64,000 bases of DNA from the NCBI RefSeq assembly GCF_019059575.1, contig NW_024881626.1, positions 620,001-684,000 on the forward strand. The letters run 5' to 3'. The stretch is from Amphibalanus amphitrite (lineage: Eukaryota > Arthropoda > Thecostraca > Balanomorpha > Balanidae). The notes under the pieces were generated by a model. The model was not told where the DNA came from. It worked only from the letters and a program-made list of their open reading frames with translations, and searched no databases. Position numbers and translations under genes: made by a program. Positions 1 through 11,962 of the stretch are shown in pieces. Each line of letters begins with the position of its first letter. Within the stretch, counting starts at the first letter, position 1.

Positions 1-290
1 CGATTTTCTGCCGTCACACCGTCACATATTGTCACACATCGTCAGATACCGCCAAATACCGTCACAGCGTCATATATCGTCACACCGTCATATACCGTCA
101 CATACCGTCACAGAGTCACATACCGCCACGTAGCGTCACAGCGTCATACCTATATCACAGCGTCACATACCGTCACAGCATCACGACACATACTCTCACC
201 TACCGCCACAGCATTATATACCGTCACATACCAACACATGCCGTCACGACGACACATGCAGCGACACACACCGTCACAGTGTCACATACC
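1..290. repeat. Degenerate short tandem repeat (CCGTCACATA-like)
   Basis: Imperfect units of about 10-12 bases built on CCGTCACATA (with CAGCGTCATA variants) run from the window edge. The array probably continues outside the window. No gene is seen from here to 802; 290-800 is plain AT-richer sequence. Confidence 0.7.
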
Positions 291-801
291 ACGCCATAGG
301 CATCGCCACTGCATCGTCTCGGTTAGCAGATATCGTGCTGACAGCGTTGAAGTCAATGTCCCATCGCCACGACCGGAGAATGCAGCGGGGAGTAGAAACG
401 TAACACCATGAGTCTGAACGGTAACTGCAATGACTCACAGCAGAGTAACCAGAACTCTTCACCCGAGAAATGAACGCCGAATAACTCAGCGGTCAAAACT
501 TGCTTGGAATGAAATTTTAGCGCAATTTAGCGCAATATTTACAGATTGCATTAAGTTATATATAAATGTGTCTTACGAGTATAGTTGTATGATATCGGAC
601 ACTGGTAAATGGCACTTAGGTACTATGTAAATAGGATTCACTAAATGCAAATTTTAGTTTAATAACGGACACTAAATTTCCCACTCCAAGCTTAATGTAA
701 ATGTGTGATACGTGACATTTCACTGGCAGTTCTTACTATAAAAAGCACTTGTCTCGCTTATAAAGTATTCAGGAAACACGCCGACCGTACAAAGGATTAT
801 A

Positions 802-2081
802 CCGTAAACGGGGGTGACTTTGCCATGTTTTCAACTTTAGACGCTTGTATTCTTCACACTTCTTAACTTGTTGGGATGACTCTATGTTCAAAACACGGAT
901 GAAGGTTAACTAGCTCTTTTGGTTTTGCTATTATCGTATTTATATCTTGCCAAAAAATATAATTTTTAAAGAAAATGAGTCGTGGCAAAGTTAAACTGAA
1001 AAAGGGGTGACTTTGCCACTATGTCAAAAAATGGTTTTTTAACGCTTGCAAATAATTTCTAAGCATTTTTGTTCCATTGTATGGGGGAGGGCAACCATCT
1101 TTAATTGTTTAATAGGAAAAAAATGAAGCAATTCAAAGTTTTTTGCTCTTAAATGATGTACAAAAAAGGAGAGATACATTACTTTTATAATACATTATAT
1201 TTGTTGAAAATTATTGACATTGATAGTAAATAGAAACTGAAAAATGGTTCAGAATAGAAAAATAAGAAAAATATGATTGTATCGGTACTCTAGGACCGTG
1301 CCACATTCCTCCAGCGGCATTGAGAGGAACAGAAAGAAGATGTTCTTGCGGCAACTTACCGGCACCCTTATTATCAGCGTTTTGATCTATAAAATGATAC
1401 CGATTTCTTCAGCTAGTCTTACTGGCAAACTCAGGAGTTGTAGATGATCATGACTGTGCTGAAAAGTTGGGTCCAGCTTCATTCATTTTTTGAGTTTGGT
1501 AATTTTTGCCTTTCTATACTCCCACTGTGCATTCCTGTGCTAATTGTAAACGTATAAACTCTCACTTTTTTAAAAACCAGTTTGGATGTCAAAATGATGC
1601 TACATTAAAAATTATTTTGAATTGCATCGGATAAGTATTCAATTTTTGCATAAATAACATGGTGGCAAAGTCACCCCATGTGGCCTGCTATTCAGCTGGA
1701 AAAATCGCCACCAAAAATTTTAGCTAAATGAAGTGACAAATGCCAGTTTTGTTGGATATGCTAACTTAACAGCCTTGTCATGATCAACCATACCAAGCTT
1801 CAGCATCGCAGGTGGTCTAAGACATGGTTAGATAATAAAAAGTTTGGAGCTCTTCAAATTTGACCATTTCAATGACTCTAATAAAATGGAGCCCAGTTAG
1901 GTATTTAGTGGTAACTTACATACCTATCAGTGTTAGTTATATTGGGAGGCCCATCAATTACCTTTCATTTGTGCATAAAACATCACTACATTCCTCGTAA
2001 AATATCATGGGAGATCTCCCTAAAGCATTTTTCGAGAAGCATGGCAAAGTCACCCGGCGAGGCAGTCACCCCCGTTTACGG
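802..2081. mobile_element. Non-autonomous DNA transposon with TA target duplication
   Basis: Terminal inverted repeats CCGTAAACGGGGGTGACT... face each other and are flanked by TA on both sides (800-801, 2082-2083). The motif GGGGTGACTTTGCCA recurs inside in both orientations (about 1003 and 1665) and again next to the right end, like subterminal transposase sites. No transposase reading frame is visible in the 1.28 kb, so this looks like an internally derived, TA-targeting (Tc1/mariner-like or other IS630-type) element. The superfamily is inferred only from the TA duplication. Confidence 0.7.
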
Positions 2082-2723
2082 TACCATGTTTCCAATCAGA
2101 CAGCGAACCAAGCCCACCCGCGTCCCAGACCTCTGAGAACAAAACCAGCACGCGTCTGGCCTTCTGCTACACTCGAACACGACGTGTAGCATTGTGTCAC
2201 ATTCGCTCACCTAGTCACGACCAGTAAGCGATAGCATCTAGTGCCCGTTGGTCATGCATGAATGAGACAGTGGGCTGCTGAGGCCTCGCAACACATCCGT
2301 CCGCGGTAGCTTTTATGACGGCCATCTAGTGAGAGTATCGGCACGGAGTTGGGCCTGGAAAGGTCGACGAGGACATGCTTCCCCGTCGCCGTATTGTTAG
2401 ATTCCAATTACCGACTCGATTGTGTCCATGAGACGTCATGCCATTGTGACGACTCGTCCTTTTAATTGTGAACGCAGTTCGGCAATGACAATATTGGCTA
2501 CATGTGTCCTCTGTACACAAGACAACATCTGAGTGTTGTGAAACAAAAGCATACACAACTATACAAAAGCACAAATGGAATGTACGAGTAGATCGAATGT
2601 CCTCGCATTGTTGATCATGAAAAATGAATGTGATTTCCTCTGCGTGAAATAGGCAATCCTGGAAAATATTAGTACCTTACGTGTATTGCTAAGCTTGGAA
2701 CACGTCGTGCGCCTCTTTCTTCT

Positions 2724-2760
2724 TTCTCTCTCTCTCCTTTTCTCGCCTTCTCTTTCTCAC

Positions 2761-2806
<46 letters not shown>

Positions 2807-2808
2807 AA
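2724..2808. repeat. (CT)n microsatellite
   Basis: A nearly pure CT run at about 2765-2806 is preceded by imperfect CT-rich sequence. It lies in a gene-poor stretch (2090-4690). The GC-rich part, 2890-3420, has runs of GGGGCGGGG and could be a CpG-rich promoter or UTR, but no gene could be supported there. Confidence 0.85.
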
Positions 2809-4690
2809 ATGACATATCATCCGTTCCTCCCCTCTATCACACTTTTTTCTTTCTCTTTTTCACTTATCTCGTGTCTATCCTCCCCATCTCTGCCATCTTC
2901 AGACGGCCCTCCTGACGGCGTTTCTCGGGATGGCCGAGGCGGGAGGGGAGGGGCGGGGCGGGAGGCGAGGGGAGGAGAGATGGCACGCAGGGGCGTCTCC
3001 CCAACTGACATCAGATCAGCATCGGACCTCGCCAGTAGCTCCGACACAAGGCGCGGCGTCCAGCCTTGACCCAGATGGCTGCCACCTCCTCCGGCGGCGG
3101 CGGGACGCCAATGGACGATCCGGCGCCGCCCGCCACTCCGGAACAGACGCTCCGGGATCGCTTTATGGGCCCAGCGACAGCGGCGCGGCGGCCTCGGCGC
3201 TATCGGGATATCGGCTGCTCACGGGACCCGGCCAGGTGCCAGCCGGTGGACAGGAAACTCGGCGGATGGGCGGGGACGGGGGCGGGGCCAGCGCTCCGGA
3301 GCCGACCGGAAGTCATGAGACGTTAACTCTCCCCAGATACTTCCAGGAGGACGGACAAGGCCGGGCGGTGAGCGGCTCCGTGTCGCTGGGTCAGCTGTCG
3401 ATCTGATTACTGCCGGAGAGTGGCGGGTGATACTATCAGAACCAGTCGACCAGTTATATGGCATTGATTTCGCCGCCTAGAATATCGAAGCCGTCAAATG
3501 AACAAAGGGGTTACTCCAGAAAGTTGAATTCAGAAGAGCAAGCGAGCCGCAATTCCAATCTGATAACCAAAGGTTGGCAAATGGCGTCTTCAACATTTCT
3601 CAACCTTTTACCTGGATATGCCAAAATCATTTGGCTATAACTAAGAATAAAGTAGCGAATGGTTAGGGATGCAATACAGATTAGTCTAGCATGAGCATTG
3701 TGGTCATAAGAATGCGAGGCCGAGTTCCATTAAATTTCATATCGGGAATCATGTGTATGTAATGGTTTTTGAATGCATATACATGTTTATATGTTTATGT
3801 TTATGTACACATGTTCCGGCTTCCGTGAATTAGTGGGTCAAATTTCCGCGGCTACTGTTCTTCCAGACGACATGCAGAGCGAGGACGTGTCCGATGTAAG
3901 TACTAAGGTGAACATAGGAGCACGAGCGGGCTCCCGGACTGTTAGTGCTGCACCTGAGCTCAAATCGCCCCCGGCCCCGGTTCGTGAGTCAATCCGCTGC
4001 ATCCGCCGCCCCTGTCCCGACCTCCCGCTGTCCGCACCCTCCACTCGTGCTGTCCACCGTCCCTTTCCCCGGCATCACCTGTCCACCCAGTTCGCCCCCA
4101 GGGCCATCACGAATGTCCCCGTTCGTGCGACGCCCGTGTCCCCTCGCTACCGTTAGCGGGCTCACTACCAGCTGACCACCGGCCGCTGCCGCCACCGGGG
4201 AGCCCCCCGACCCAGCCACACCGCGACCTCCGCGGCACCTGCCAAGGCCTCCTCTGGTGGCCGACTAACGCTACGGGCACCACTCACAACCGGTGCGGCC
4301 TATTGGAACCAGATTGGTGCGGTCAACATGCCGTGTGCATGCAACAGGACCATATCAGGAATCAACTCTATAAAAATAAACCTCATCTAGGTTAGGCCAC
4401 TCAGTGACGTATAACGAAAGCACGTGGCGCGCCGACGTTCAGCATTAAGTGTTATTTGAATGATATCAGTGACCCAAATTCAGCGCCATTGTTTCGCGAC
4501 ACCCACACACCAGACTGCGACATATCAATTTGTGATTTCCTTCAGTCTGCTTAGAATTGACTCTTCCCGGCTTTGTACCGTGGTATGTGGTAAGTTCTTA
4601 TCAGCTACACGATTCCGCGTGTTATCCATCTAATCGGCGATCACCGTCATCACGCAGCGCCTCGCAGTGCGGCCGGGCCGGTCGACTGAC

Positions 4691-6456
4691 CTTGAGTATT
4701 TTGTAGATGGACTCGCCCTCGTAGCCGCCGCCCCAGCGCAGACAGCGCGCCAGGTCGTTGCCCGTGCCCAGCGGAATGATGCCCACGCACGGCGGGTGCG
4801 CCAGCTGCACCTTGTCTGTCGGAGACACAGCACAACTGTGACAGACAGATGCACAACTGTGACAGACACAGCACAACTGTGACAGACAGATGCACAACTG
4901 TGACAGACGGATGCACAACTGTGACAGACAGATGCACAACTGTGACAGACAGATGCACAACTGTGACAGACAGATGCACAACTGTGACAGACGGATGCAC
5001 AACTGTGACAGACAGATGCACAACTGTGACAGACAGATGCACAACTGTGACAGACAGATGCATGACAGCAAGGTGGGTCAGCCGAAAGATGCGGGCAGAC
5101 GGTCGGGCTGCAATGGTAGAATAAGATAGAGCTACATAGAAGTAAACAGGGAATTAGCAGCACAGACCAGAAAGGGTCCCGGAGTTTCACAGACACATAC
5201 GAGTCGAGCTACACTGAGAGGCTGCAGCTCAGAATCGGGGACCATCAGGCTCCTCTGTAACATCGTGACACTAGTCTCTCCGACTAATAATGCAAATCGA
5301 AAAGAAAATCGGTTACAATTATGGTGGAATGTGAACTTGTTCAGATTAGAAAGGGGCCAATTGATCCCCTCTGCTGATTTGTAGCGCGTTTAACGAGCAG
5401 CACGGTAGAAAAATGACCCCAAAACGGGGCGGAGTGCCCCGACCAGCCGGCAGTTTCATCAGCCAAAACTGATGGGATTGCTCCACTGGCAGGACGGTCA
5501 GGCAGAGAACAGTCATCTGGAGACGACAAACGACAGGGGACAGCCACACAAAACGGCCGCTTTTCGTCACCACGATTTAGCGATGACCCAATGGCGTAAC
5601 ACGGGACTGATGTCAGTCGAAAAAAGGAGCTCCACGATGGAGCGTAATCTCAGCATGGCAAAAATCAGCGAAAAAAGACGGACGCGCGGACGGCTGCGGA
5701 CGAACGCTCCAGAAACCATCGCTCCATTCCTGATCGGCGCGAGCAGCGCGGCGAGTTGCGTCACAGTCGCTGTCTGAAAACGTACCCGTCTGAGTGATGG
5801 GGCGACCGCCGGAGCGATCTGACCCTAAACGATCACCGCAGGAGACGAACGGGGACGACCAGCGACGTCTCCGGGCGGGGCGGGACACGGAGCGGCCACG
5901 GGGCGGGGTGGGGTGCGCCCGGGCGCGCTGGGTGATCTGGGGTGGCTGGGGTGCTCTGGGGTCCGCGGGGGTGCGCCGAAGTGCTCTGGGGTGCGGTTGG
6001 GTGCTCTGTGATTCTCTAGTGGGATTGTGATTCTCTAGTGTGATTCTCTTTTCGGCTCTGAAGCAGAACCGACCCAGTTACAGTGGCGAGCCGAAGAGGG
6101 GAGGGGAGCCAAGCTGAATAGCCTTCAGTCTGGGTGCCGGGGAGGGAGGGAGAAGGGGCGAGTAATGGGTGACAAGCTGCAGCGTGTCGCCAGTGGAGCA
6201 GCTGCGGGGGCGGAACGGGCGCCCATTTGAACTGAGGGGCGGGATCAGATGCGATATTGGACCGGTGTGCCAGCTGAGGTCACCCCAAGAGAGGACTGAC
6301 AGACGGGGACGTACCCATCGAGTCCAAGATCCAGCCGATGGTGCCGTCGCCGCCGCAGCAGATGACTCGCAGGTCAGGCACGTCCTTGAAGAGCTGCAGG
6401 CCCTGCATCGGTCCGCCCTTGGTCAGGTTGTACACCTGGCGTGGGTTCAGCAGGTA
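4691..6456 (-). CDS. Type I diacylglycerol kinase, two catalytic-domain exons (partial gene)
   Basis: Two minus-strand exons are visible: 6456-6315 (142 nt) and 4815-4691 (125 nt). They join in phase as ...[14 protein letters not shown].... The first carries [13 protein letters not shown] and the nucleotide-binding CGGDGTIGW motif. The second carries [21 protein letters not shown], the signature of the DAG kinase catalytic domain. This wording is closest to the alpha/beta/gamma (type I) class rather than zeta, epsilon or delta/eta. The enzyme phosphorylates diacylglycerol to phosphatidic acid, ending DAG signalling at membranes. Splice sites are canonical: an acceptor after TTGCAG, donor GTACGT, an acceptor after CGACAG and donor GTCAGT. 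EF-hand, C1 and accessory-domain exons were not found, so they must lie beyond long introns or outside the window. The intron 4816-6314 carries a 21-bp tandem array close to the acceptor. Confidence 0.9.
4824..5061. repeat. 21-bp tandem repeat in the DAG kinase intron
   Basis: About eleven copies of a 21-bp unit, GACAGATGCACAACTGTGAC plus A, are head-to-tail with few substitutions. On the gene's strand the array ends only some ten bases before the 3' splice site of the next exon. All six frames stay open through it because the period is a multiple of three, which produces long spurious reading frames. The rest of the intron (5062-6314) shows no gene; 5880-6050 is rich in GGGGTGC-like runs. 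Confidence 0.95.
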
Positions 6457-8691
6457 CTGCAACAGACGGTTAGAAAGGGGCGGTTAGCGGTGCGGTGGGT
6501 GCAATCACCTGAGGGAATGGACGTGGAGAGGTGTAATCACCTGACGGGATGGACGTGGAGAGGTATAATCACCTGAGGGGATGGACGTGAAGAATAATAA
6601 CGTAGGAAAAGGGCAGAAGGTGGTACGCTATAAATGCCAAGTAGGCAAGCACAATGATGTCCTAGTGGACGGAAATATGGAAAGACCAGATGATCTTATC
6701 ACACAACGCTAGGAACTGGTTATAACATGCTGTAACCTAATGGCCAGCAAAACACTAATTTACTGTTCATCTATTATCATTAATAAATTCCCAAGCCCCA
6801 AACTACAGAAACTATGCCACCAAAGCTTTGAAGCAGAGCACTGAGCATGACACACGCTGATTCTGAAATGCGTTCGTGACTTGCGTAGCATTTGCATGGA
6901 GGGATGAACTGGCGACACTTGAATGATAAAAGAGCGGTCCGAATATCTCATTCACCATCCACTGCATCCATGAAAGTTAAAAAAAACGATGAGCTCATGT
7001 CAGAGTAGACTCAAAACTTCCATAGTTATTTGGTAGCATACGCTGCGCAAGAAAATCAACCTACGCTAACCACTTTGTTAACAATAGATTTTACTAGGGT
7101 TACCCGCGTGCTTCTTCGCGTGCTCCGCAACGCGAAGAAGGGTTGTTTTTGACCCGTGGGTATTGGATTGGTCTGTGTCGATTTGATTGGTATCCATTTC
7201 GTTCGATTGCTTTTTCACGGCCAAGCATTTTGTAATAAAACAACGATACATCGCATCGAGGTGCCCGTGTCGTATTATCATGCGTTCTGCTTAAGAATGA
7301 TTCGAAAACTGGCGTGAAGTCTTTTGAGGGCCATCGATGAATTTCGCTAAAAATGACAATGTAATGCTTTGGAGCATTAACATTTTAACAATACTGTTGC
7401 TCATCCTGCAAAAGTGAAGACTGAACCTTGGACAGAATTGAATGCTCTTTCCAACGGTGCCATTTTTAACTGCCGAAGATATCAGATTATGGAGTAAAAC
7501 CATTTTGATAAACAAAGTGGCACAAAATTGACAAACACCATTTTCTCCCGTGATTCGTATCCACCTTGAATTGGATCAATCAGCTTTTCACAATTTTTAT
7601 ATGATAGGCGGTACATTTCTCTTGCCAACAGGCGTTGTTCCAACTCGCTCTGTTAAACGGTCACCTAATAATAAAATCAATTCCAAAATCCGCCCAAAAC
7701 CGCAATTTTTCAACAAAAGTGCCCTCCCCGGTGCACGTGGCGCGTGCTATCCTCTATATCGCACACCATTCAATTGCCCATTCAATTATCTACACGATGC
7801 TGTTTTCCCCGTGCCGGTCGGACCCCTGGTCACCAAGATATTGCACCGGGACTGGACCCGTGTCGGCCAAAATTAGCCGTTTTCGCCCGATTTCGCACGC
7901 CGATTTATACATGTAAAGTCTATGACGCGAATTTGCACTTTTTGGACACGCGCCAAGCGCTCACTTACGACCCGATCGAGCTGAGACCCCTCAAAGGCAC
8001 GTCGCGCATCTTTGATCTATAAGTTGTGCAAATTTCACCGGGCTAGGTGCAACGGTCTGGCCTGTAGTCCACGCAAAGCACCAAGTCGGGACCTCGCTAA
8101 TGGACAGACGCACCCTCCTCAAATAGTAAGATAGATTTAATTTGATGACTTTAGTTATCAACACCACAATGATGATATGAAATAGGTATGAAGCATCCAC
8201 CATACCAGATACTTTCAGCTTCGTCCAGAAAATATGTTCCGACCTATTAGAGCTATTGGACGCCAGACACAGAAACAAAAGGAGCTGTACCACTGGCGGC
8301 AGGCAAGGGTTAAAGGACACAAATCCCTTCAACATTTCTACATACGTGCTTAACAAATCAAACATCTACGAACATCTGAAACATGTTGTAGAATCTCTTT
8401 TTGAATATCTAAGTCACCATGTATGATATGATTATATGGTGTTGGTTGGGCGGGCCGGTTTTTGCGCAGCAGCCTGCGCAGTGCCGGGGGCTGTCTGTCT
8501 ATCTGCGGTGAGCAGTGTTGTAACTGGCGATAGCCGAGCCACGGCGGCGGCATCCCTGACCCAAAGGCCGACCCGACCGCCAAGGTCGTCCTGCTACAAC
8601 AATACGGTCACGTCTGGCCGCCTGTCGCCGCCGATATGTCCACTGGAGGGTCGCGGTCGGCGTCTGACACCGGGCCGACACGGGAGAGGCT

Positions 8692-8747
<56 letters not shown>

Positions 8748-9390
8748 CGGTCAGCAGCGGGCTGCCGCGAGCTCCCACAGCTGAGCCCAGGCGGCCCGCA
8801 GCCCGCGACTCGAGCTCCCACAGCCGAGCCAGGCAGCTGGTACGTGGGAAGGACCGCCGGCGGCCGGGGCGGCGGCGGCAGACACCGGCCCGGCCTTGCC
8901 GCCATTGACGCGCTGCAGCCTGCAGGCACTGCGGCCGGCCGGCCACGCCAGGGCACGGCCCGCACCCCGCCGGGCGCGCCGCGACCGCGCTCTGTCAGCC
9001 AAGGTCGGGTCGGGGGCCCCGCTGACCCGCGGCCAGCTCAGCTCGGCGCTGATGTAACATCTCGCGGGTCGCCGCCAGCCACCAGCCGCCGTTCATCGGT
9101 CTCGCCGCCGCGGCCCACTGTCACGCCCATCTCGGCCACTTATCTGGGCTATTAGTGGGTGATAAACGCTCATCGGCGGAGGGGCGGCTCCGGAGGGTCC
9201 GTCCAGCGCGCGGCCACCCGTGAGTCACCGTCCCGTGACACAGCGCCAGCGGCGCGTGCAGACGGCACGGGATCACGACATGTTACGGCATCGCCGCTCG
9301 GCTGACTGCAGTACGTGGGATAATCCAAAAATAGCATGGAGAAAAGGCATACACTCCCGGGAGCGAAAGTTCAATGAAACCCACAGAGTC
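6457..9390. other. Gene-poor stretch with CpG-rich island
   Basis: No exon could be supported. 7085-7160 holds a short inverted repeat (CTTCTTCGCG ... CGCGAAGAAG). 7300-8050 looks like unrecognised repeat sequence. 8440-9220 is very GC- and CpG-rich and could be a promoter region, for instance of the minus-strand DAG kinase, but that is a guess. Confidence 0.4.
8694..8752. repeat. 7-bp tandem repeat (GGTCAGC)n
   Basis: About eight copies of GGTCAGC lie inside the CpG-rich stretch. Confidence 0.95.
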
Positions 9391-10190
9391 AATCATCATC
9401 ATCATCATTTATTTCGTTTGGAAGCTCCATGCACTCACGGCTTTTCAGTCCAAGTGTCATACAGTAAATAAGTAGGCTAGGCACATATATAAAGCTAAAA
9501 TAAACACTTAAGCTAAAAGTAAACCATGAAAAGCATGGGACTTAAAAAGTAAAATGCATATCGGTACAAATGACCGAAAGCTACGCGCACAGTGACTAGT
9601 CACCATTGAGTAATAGTCGACAACGCCTGCGACAAGTGGCCGACGTGCGTGACGACCGAATGTCTGCTGGCAGCGAGTTCCAAACGTCACAGGCGCGGTA
9701 ATAAAAGAACTTGCGAGCATGTTCGGTGCGGACCCTCGGCAGTTCGAGCTGCATATTATCAGTGGCTCGAGTCTGTCTGCTCGACACGTCGCTGCGTTGT
9801 ACAAACCGCTCAGAGAGGCACTTCGGTGCATGAACATTATTCAACAAGTAATGCACAGTACTGCAGTCATTCTCCGCCACCAGCCTGTCTATATGGGGCC
9901 AGCATAGCTCTGCCAACAGAGGCGTCACATGAGCCGAGCGTCGGACCCCCATGACGACCTGTGCACAGTGGTTTATCACCTTCTGAATACGGTGTCGCTG
10001 CACGACGCCACATCCCGACCACACAGACATACAGTATCGGATGTGGGGGAAAATTAACATCTCCACGATCATCTGCTTCACGTTTCGCGGCAGGCCGCGA
10101 GCGGATCTGGACAGTCCCCCTAGTGTGGCATAGCATCGGCGGATGACCGCGGTCACATGCGATTCAAAAGTCAGTCCGGAGTCGAACGAG
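9391..10190 (-). mobile_element. Non-LTR retrotransposon (LINE), 5'-truncated 3' end
   Basis: The minus-strand frame encodes the C-terminal part of a LINE reverse-transcriptase protein: ...FPHIRYCMSVWSGC..., ...HVTPLLAELCW... and ...YYRACDVWNSLP. Coding similarity continues a little upstream of the first Met (SGLTFESHVTA), and the copy is truncated there. The 3' end is a short (ATC)n microsatellite tail at 9391-9411, typical of Jockey/CR1/I-type elements. The frame is open for about 195 codons, so the copy is fairly young. The exact clade is not certain. Confidence 0.85.
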
Positions 10191-10194
10191 GTTC

Positions 10195-11960
10195 ACCCGA
10201 AATTGAATCGGAACTTTATTGTAAGGCGATCGATTCTTCCGTAGACCGTTATTGGAGCTATATGATCTAAGCATAAACTCATCAAAGAATGAAAAACTGA
10301 TGACAAGTTGCACCGACGCCTGATATGTCCTGAACTATGTAGTTACGCCGTCACCACAAATGAAATTTCAGCACGAATAAAAAATGTGTGAATGTGTGTG
10401 CAATCGTTTGGCATGTAGCCACGACTAATGATTCTCAGAGCGCAGGGAAATCTTCACATCGGTTGACAGCGCCATTCCGATGAAGGGCTATCGGAGCCGT
10501 TCGCCGCGCGCCCATTGTCTGGCGGCCGTCTGACCGGCTGACGAGTTGAGTCATCGTTCCGTCACTGGCCGGACGGTGGGCGGGCCGGGCGCAGCCGGCC
10601 GGCACCGCTGCGCGCCGGCACGAGCCGGCCGTTTCCTTGCCGACAGCGAGTCCTTGTCCATCGCTCGGAGCCGGACGGTCGGACGCCGCCCGGCGCGCCG
10701 CTCAGTCAAGGCTGCCGGCCGCGCAGCAGCAGCAGCCCCTTCCGTCCTTCTGGCCCGCTCGACCTTCCGTCCAGAGTCTGGAGAGCAGCGGCGACCCCTG
10801 CCTCTCCGTTCAGAGCGCGGGCCGATCGCCCCACCCCGTCAGCAGCCGGTGACCCAGCCGGCGGGCAGGGGCGGACCATGGCCCAGCTGCAGCCGAGGAT
10901 GACCCGTCGGACCCCTCCCTGACCTGGCGAAACTGGACCAGCCCTGCTGGCTGCCTGCCCTGGCCGTCCGTCGTGTCAGTGAGGCAACTGGGTGGGGGTG
11001 TCTGCTGCGTCACAGGTGGCCCGCCGGCACTGAGATTAGTCGCGCTGATAGTCGATCGTTCGGTCACTCAAAGGATTAGCCAGCAACCGACGATTAGGCA
11101 AGACGCTCTGCATATCATCATAAGTGCTCACTGAATACTCGATCTAATTAGGACAGCCAGATGAGCGGAGTGGTAGTGGGAGACATGGCTTAGCACGGGA
11201 TAAAAATACGACACCTATATTTCATAACTGCCTAACGTTAGATCGACAGTGTTTGTTCTTGACCACTCAATCAGTCACTTTGAAATATCAGTTTAAGTGA
11301 AAGCCGCAATGGGTTTAAAAGATTGCGTTTAAGGTGTGAGAGCCAGGCCCCTTCCTCTGCGAGCTGCCTCTGCACGCCTCGGTCCTTATTCATAACAAAT
11401 AACTGTGTGAGCTGAGGAGGTGTCGTTTACTGAAAACCCGAGTCCAGCCTGTGTGGCCCGTGGTTCACCACACCCGCTTAGTACACAAAACAAACAATGC
11501 TCATTCTTATGAGGCACTTTACATAGCGCTGAAGGAAATGTGGACGGTCAGCTTGTTTGTATCTGTTAGCACTTTGTTTTTCTGTACTTGAAGAGCCAAT
11601 TGCCAAATGCATGGTCGAAAGACGTTGAATGAAAGGATTGCAAATTAGCAATGCAAAGTCAATAGCCATCAAGTACGAAACGCATCACAAACCATATCAA
11701 TTTTGTTCAACTTCCTTATACCTAAATGTCACAATGTAGAACAATTGAGAATCAACGATTATTGTTTTGAACATGCTTATTGCTTACATGATTGTACAAG
11801 CTTACATGTGGTGTCTCACACCTTATATTTCAGAGCTTCCTTCATATCCAATTCTGAGTTTGCCTAAAGATATGCAACGGGAGATTCGAAAACAGATCAG
11901 GTTTGAAAGAGCGGTCAATGCAGTGATGAGCCTCAGGCTCGTCGTGGATTGGGTGATTAG
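10195..11960. other. Intergenic region with GC-rich patch
   Basis: 10490-11000 is GC-rich with many CpG and GCCGG words, while the rest is AT-richer. No exon, RNA gene or clear transposon ends were recognised. Confidence 0.4.
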
Positions 11961-11962
11961 TA

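Noticed and set aside
3066-3326. GC-rich 86-codon frame starting with a fair Kozak context
   Set aside because: No domain, donor or homologous neighbour is visible; the GC-rich composition explains the open frame.
2930-3406. 158-codon GC-rich frame
   Set aside because: It overlaps other frames in the same CpG-rich patch and has no recognisable protein features.
4824-5061. CRISPR-like array
   Set aside because: Pure tandem repeats without spacers in a eukaryotic intron.
4622-5196. Open frames on both strands across the 21-bp repeat
   Set aside because: The period of 21 keeps all frames open. The only real coding part is the DAG kinase exon 4691-4815.
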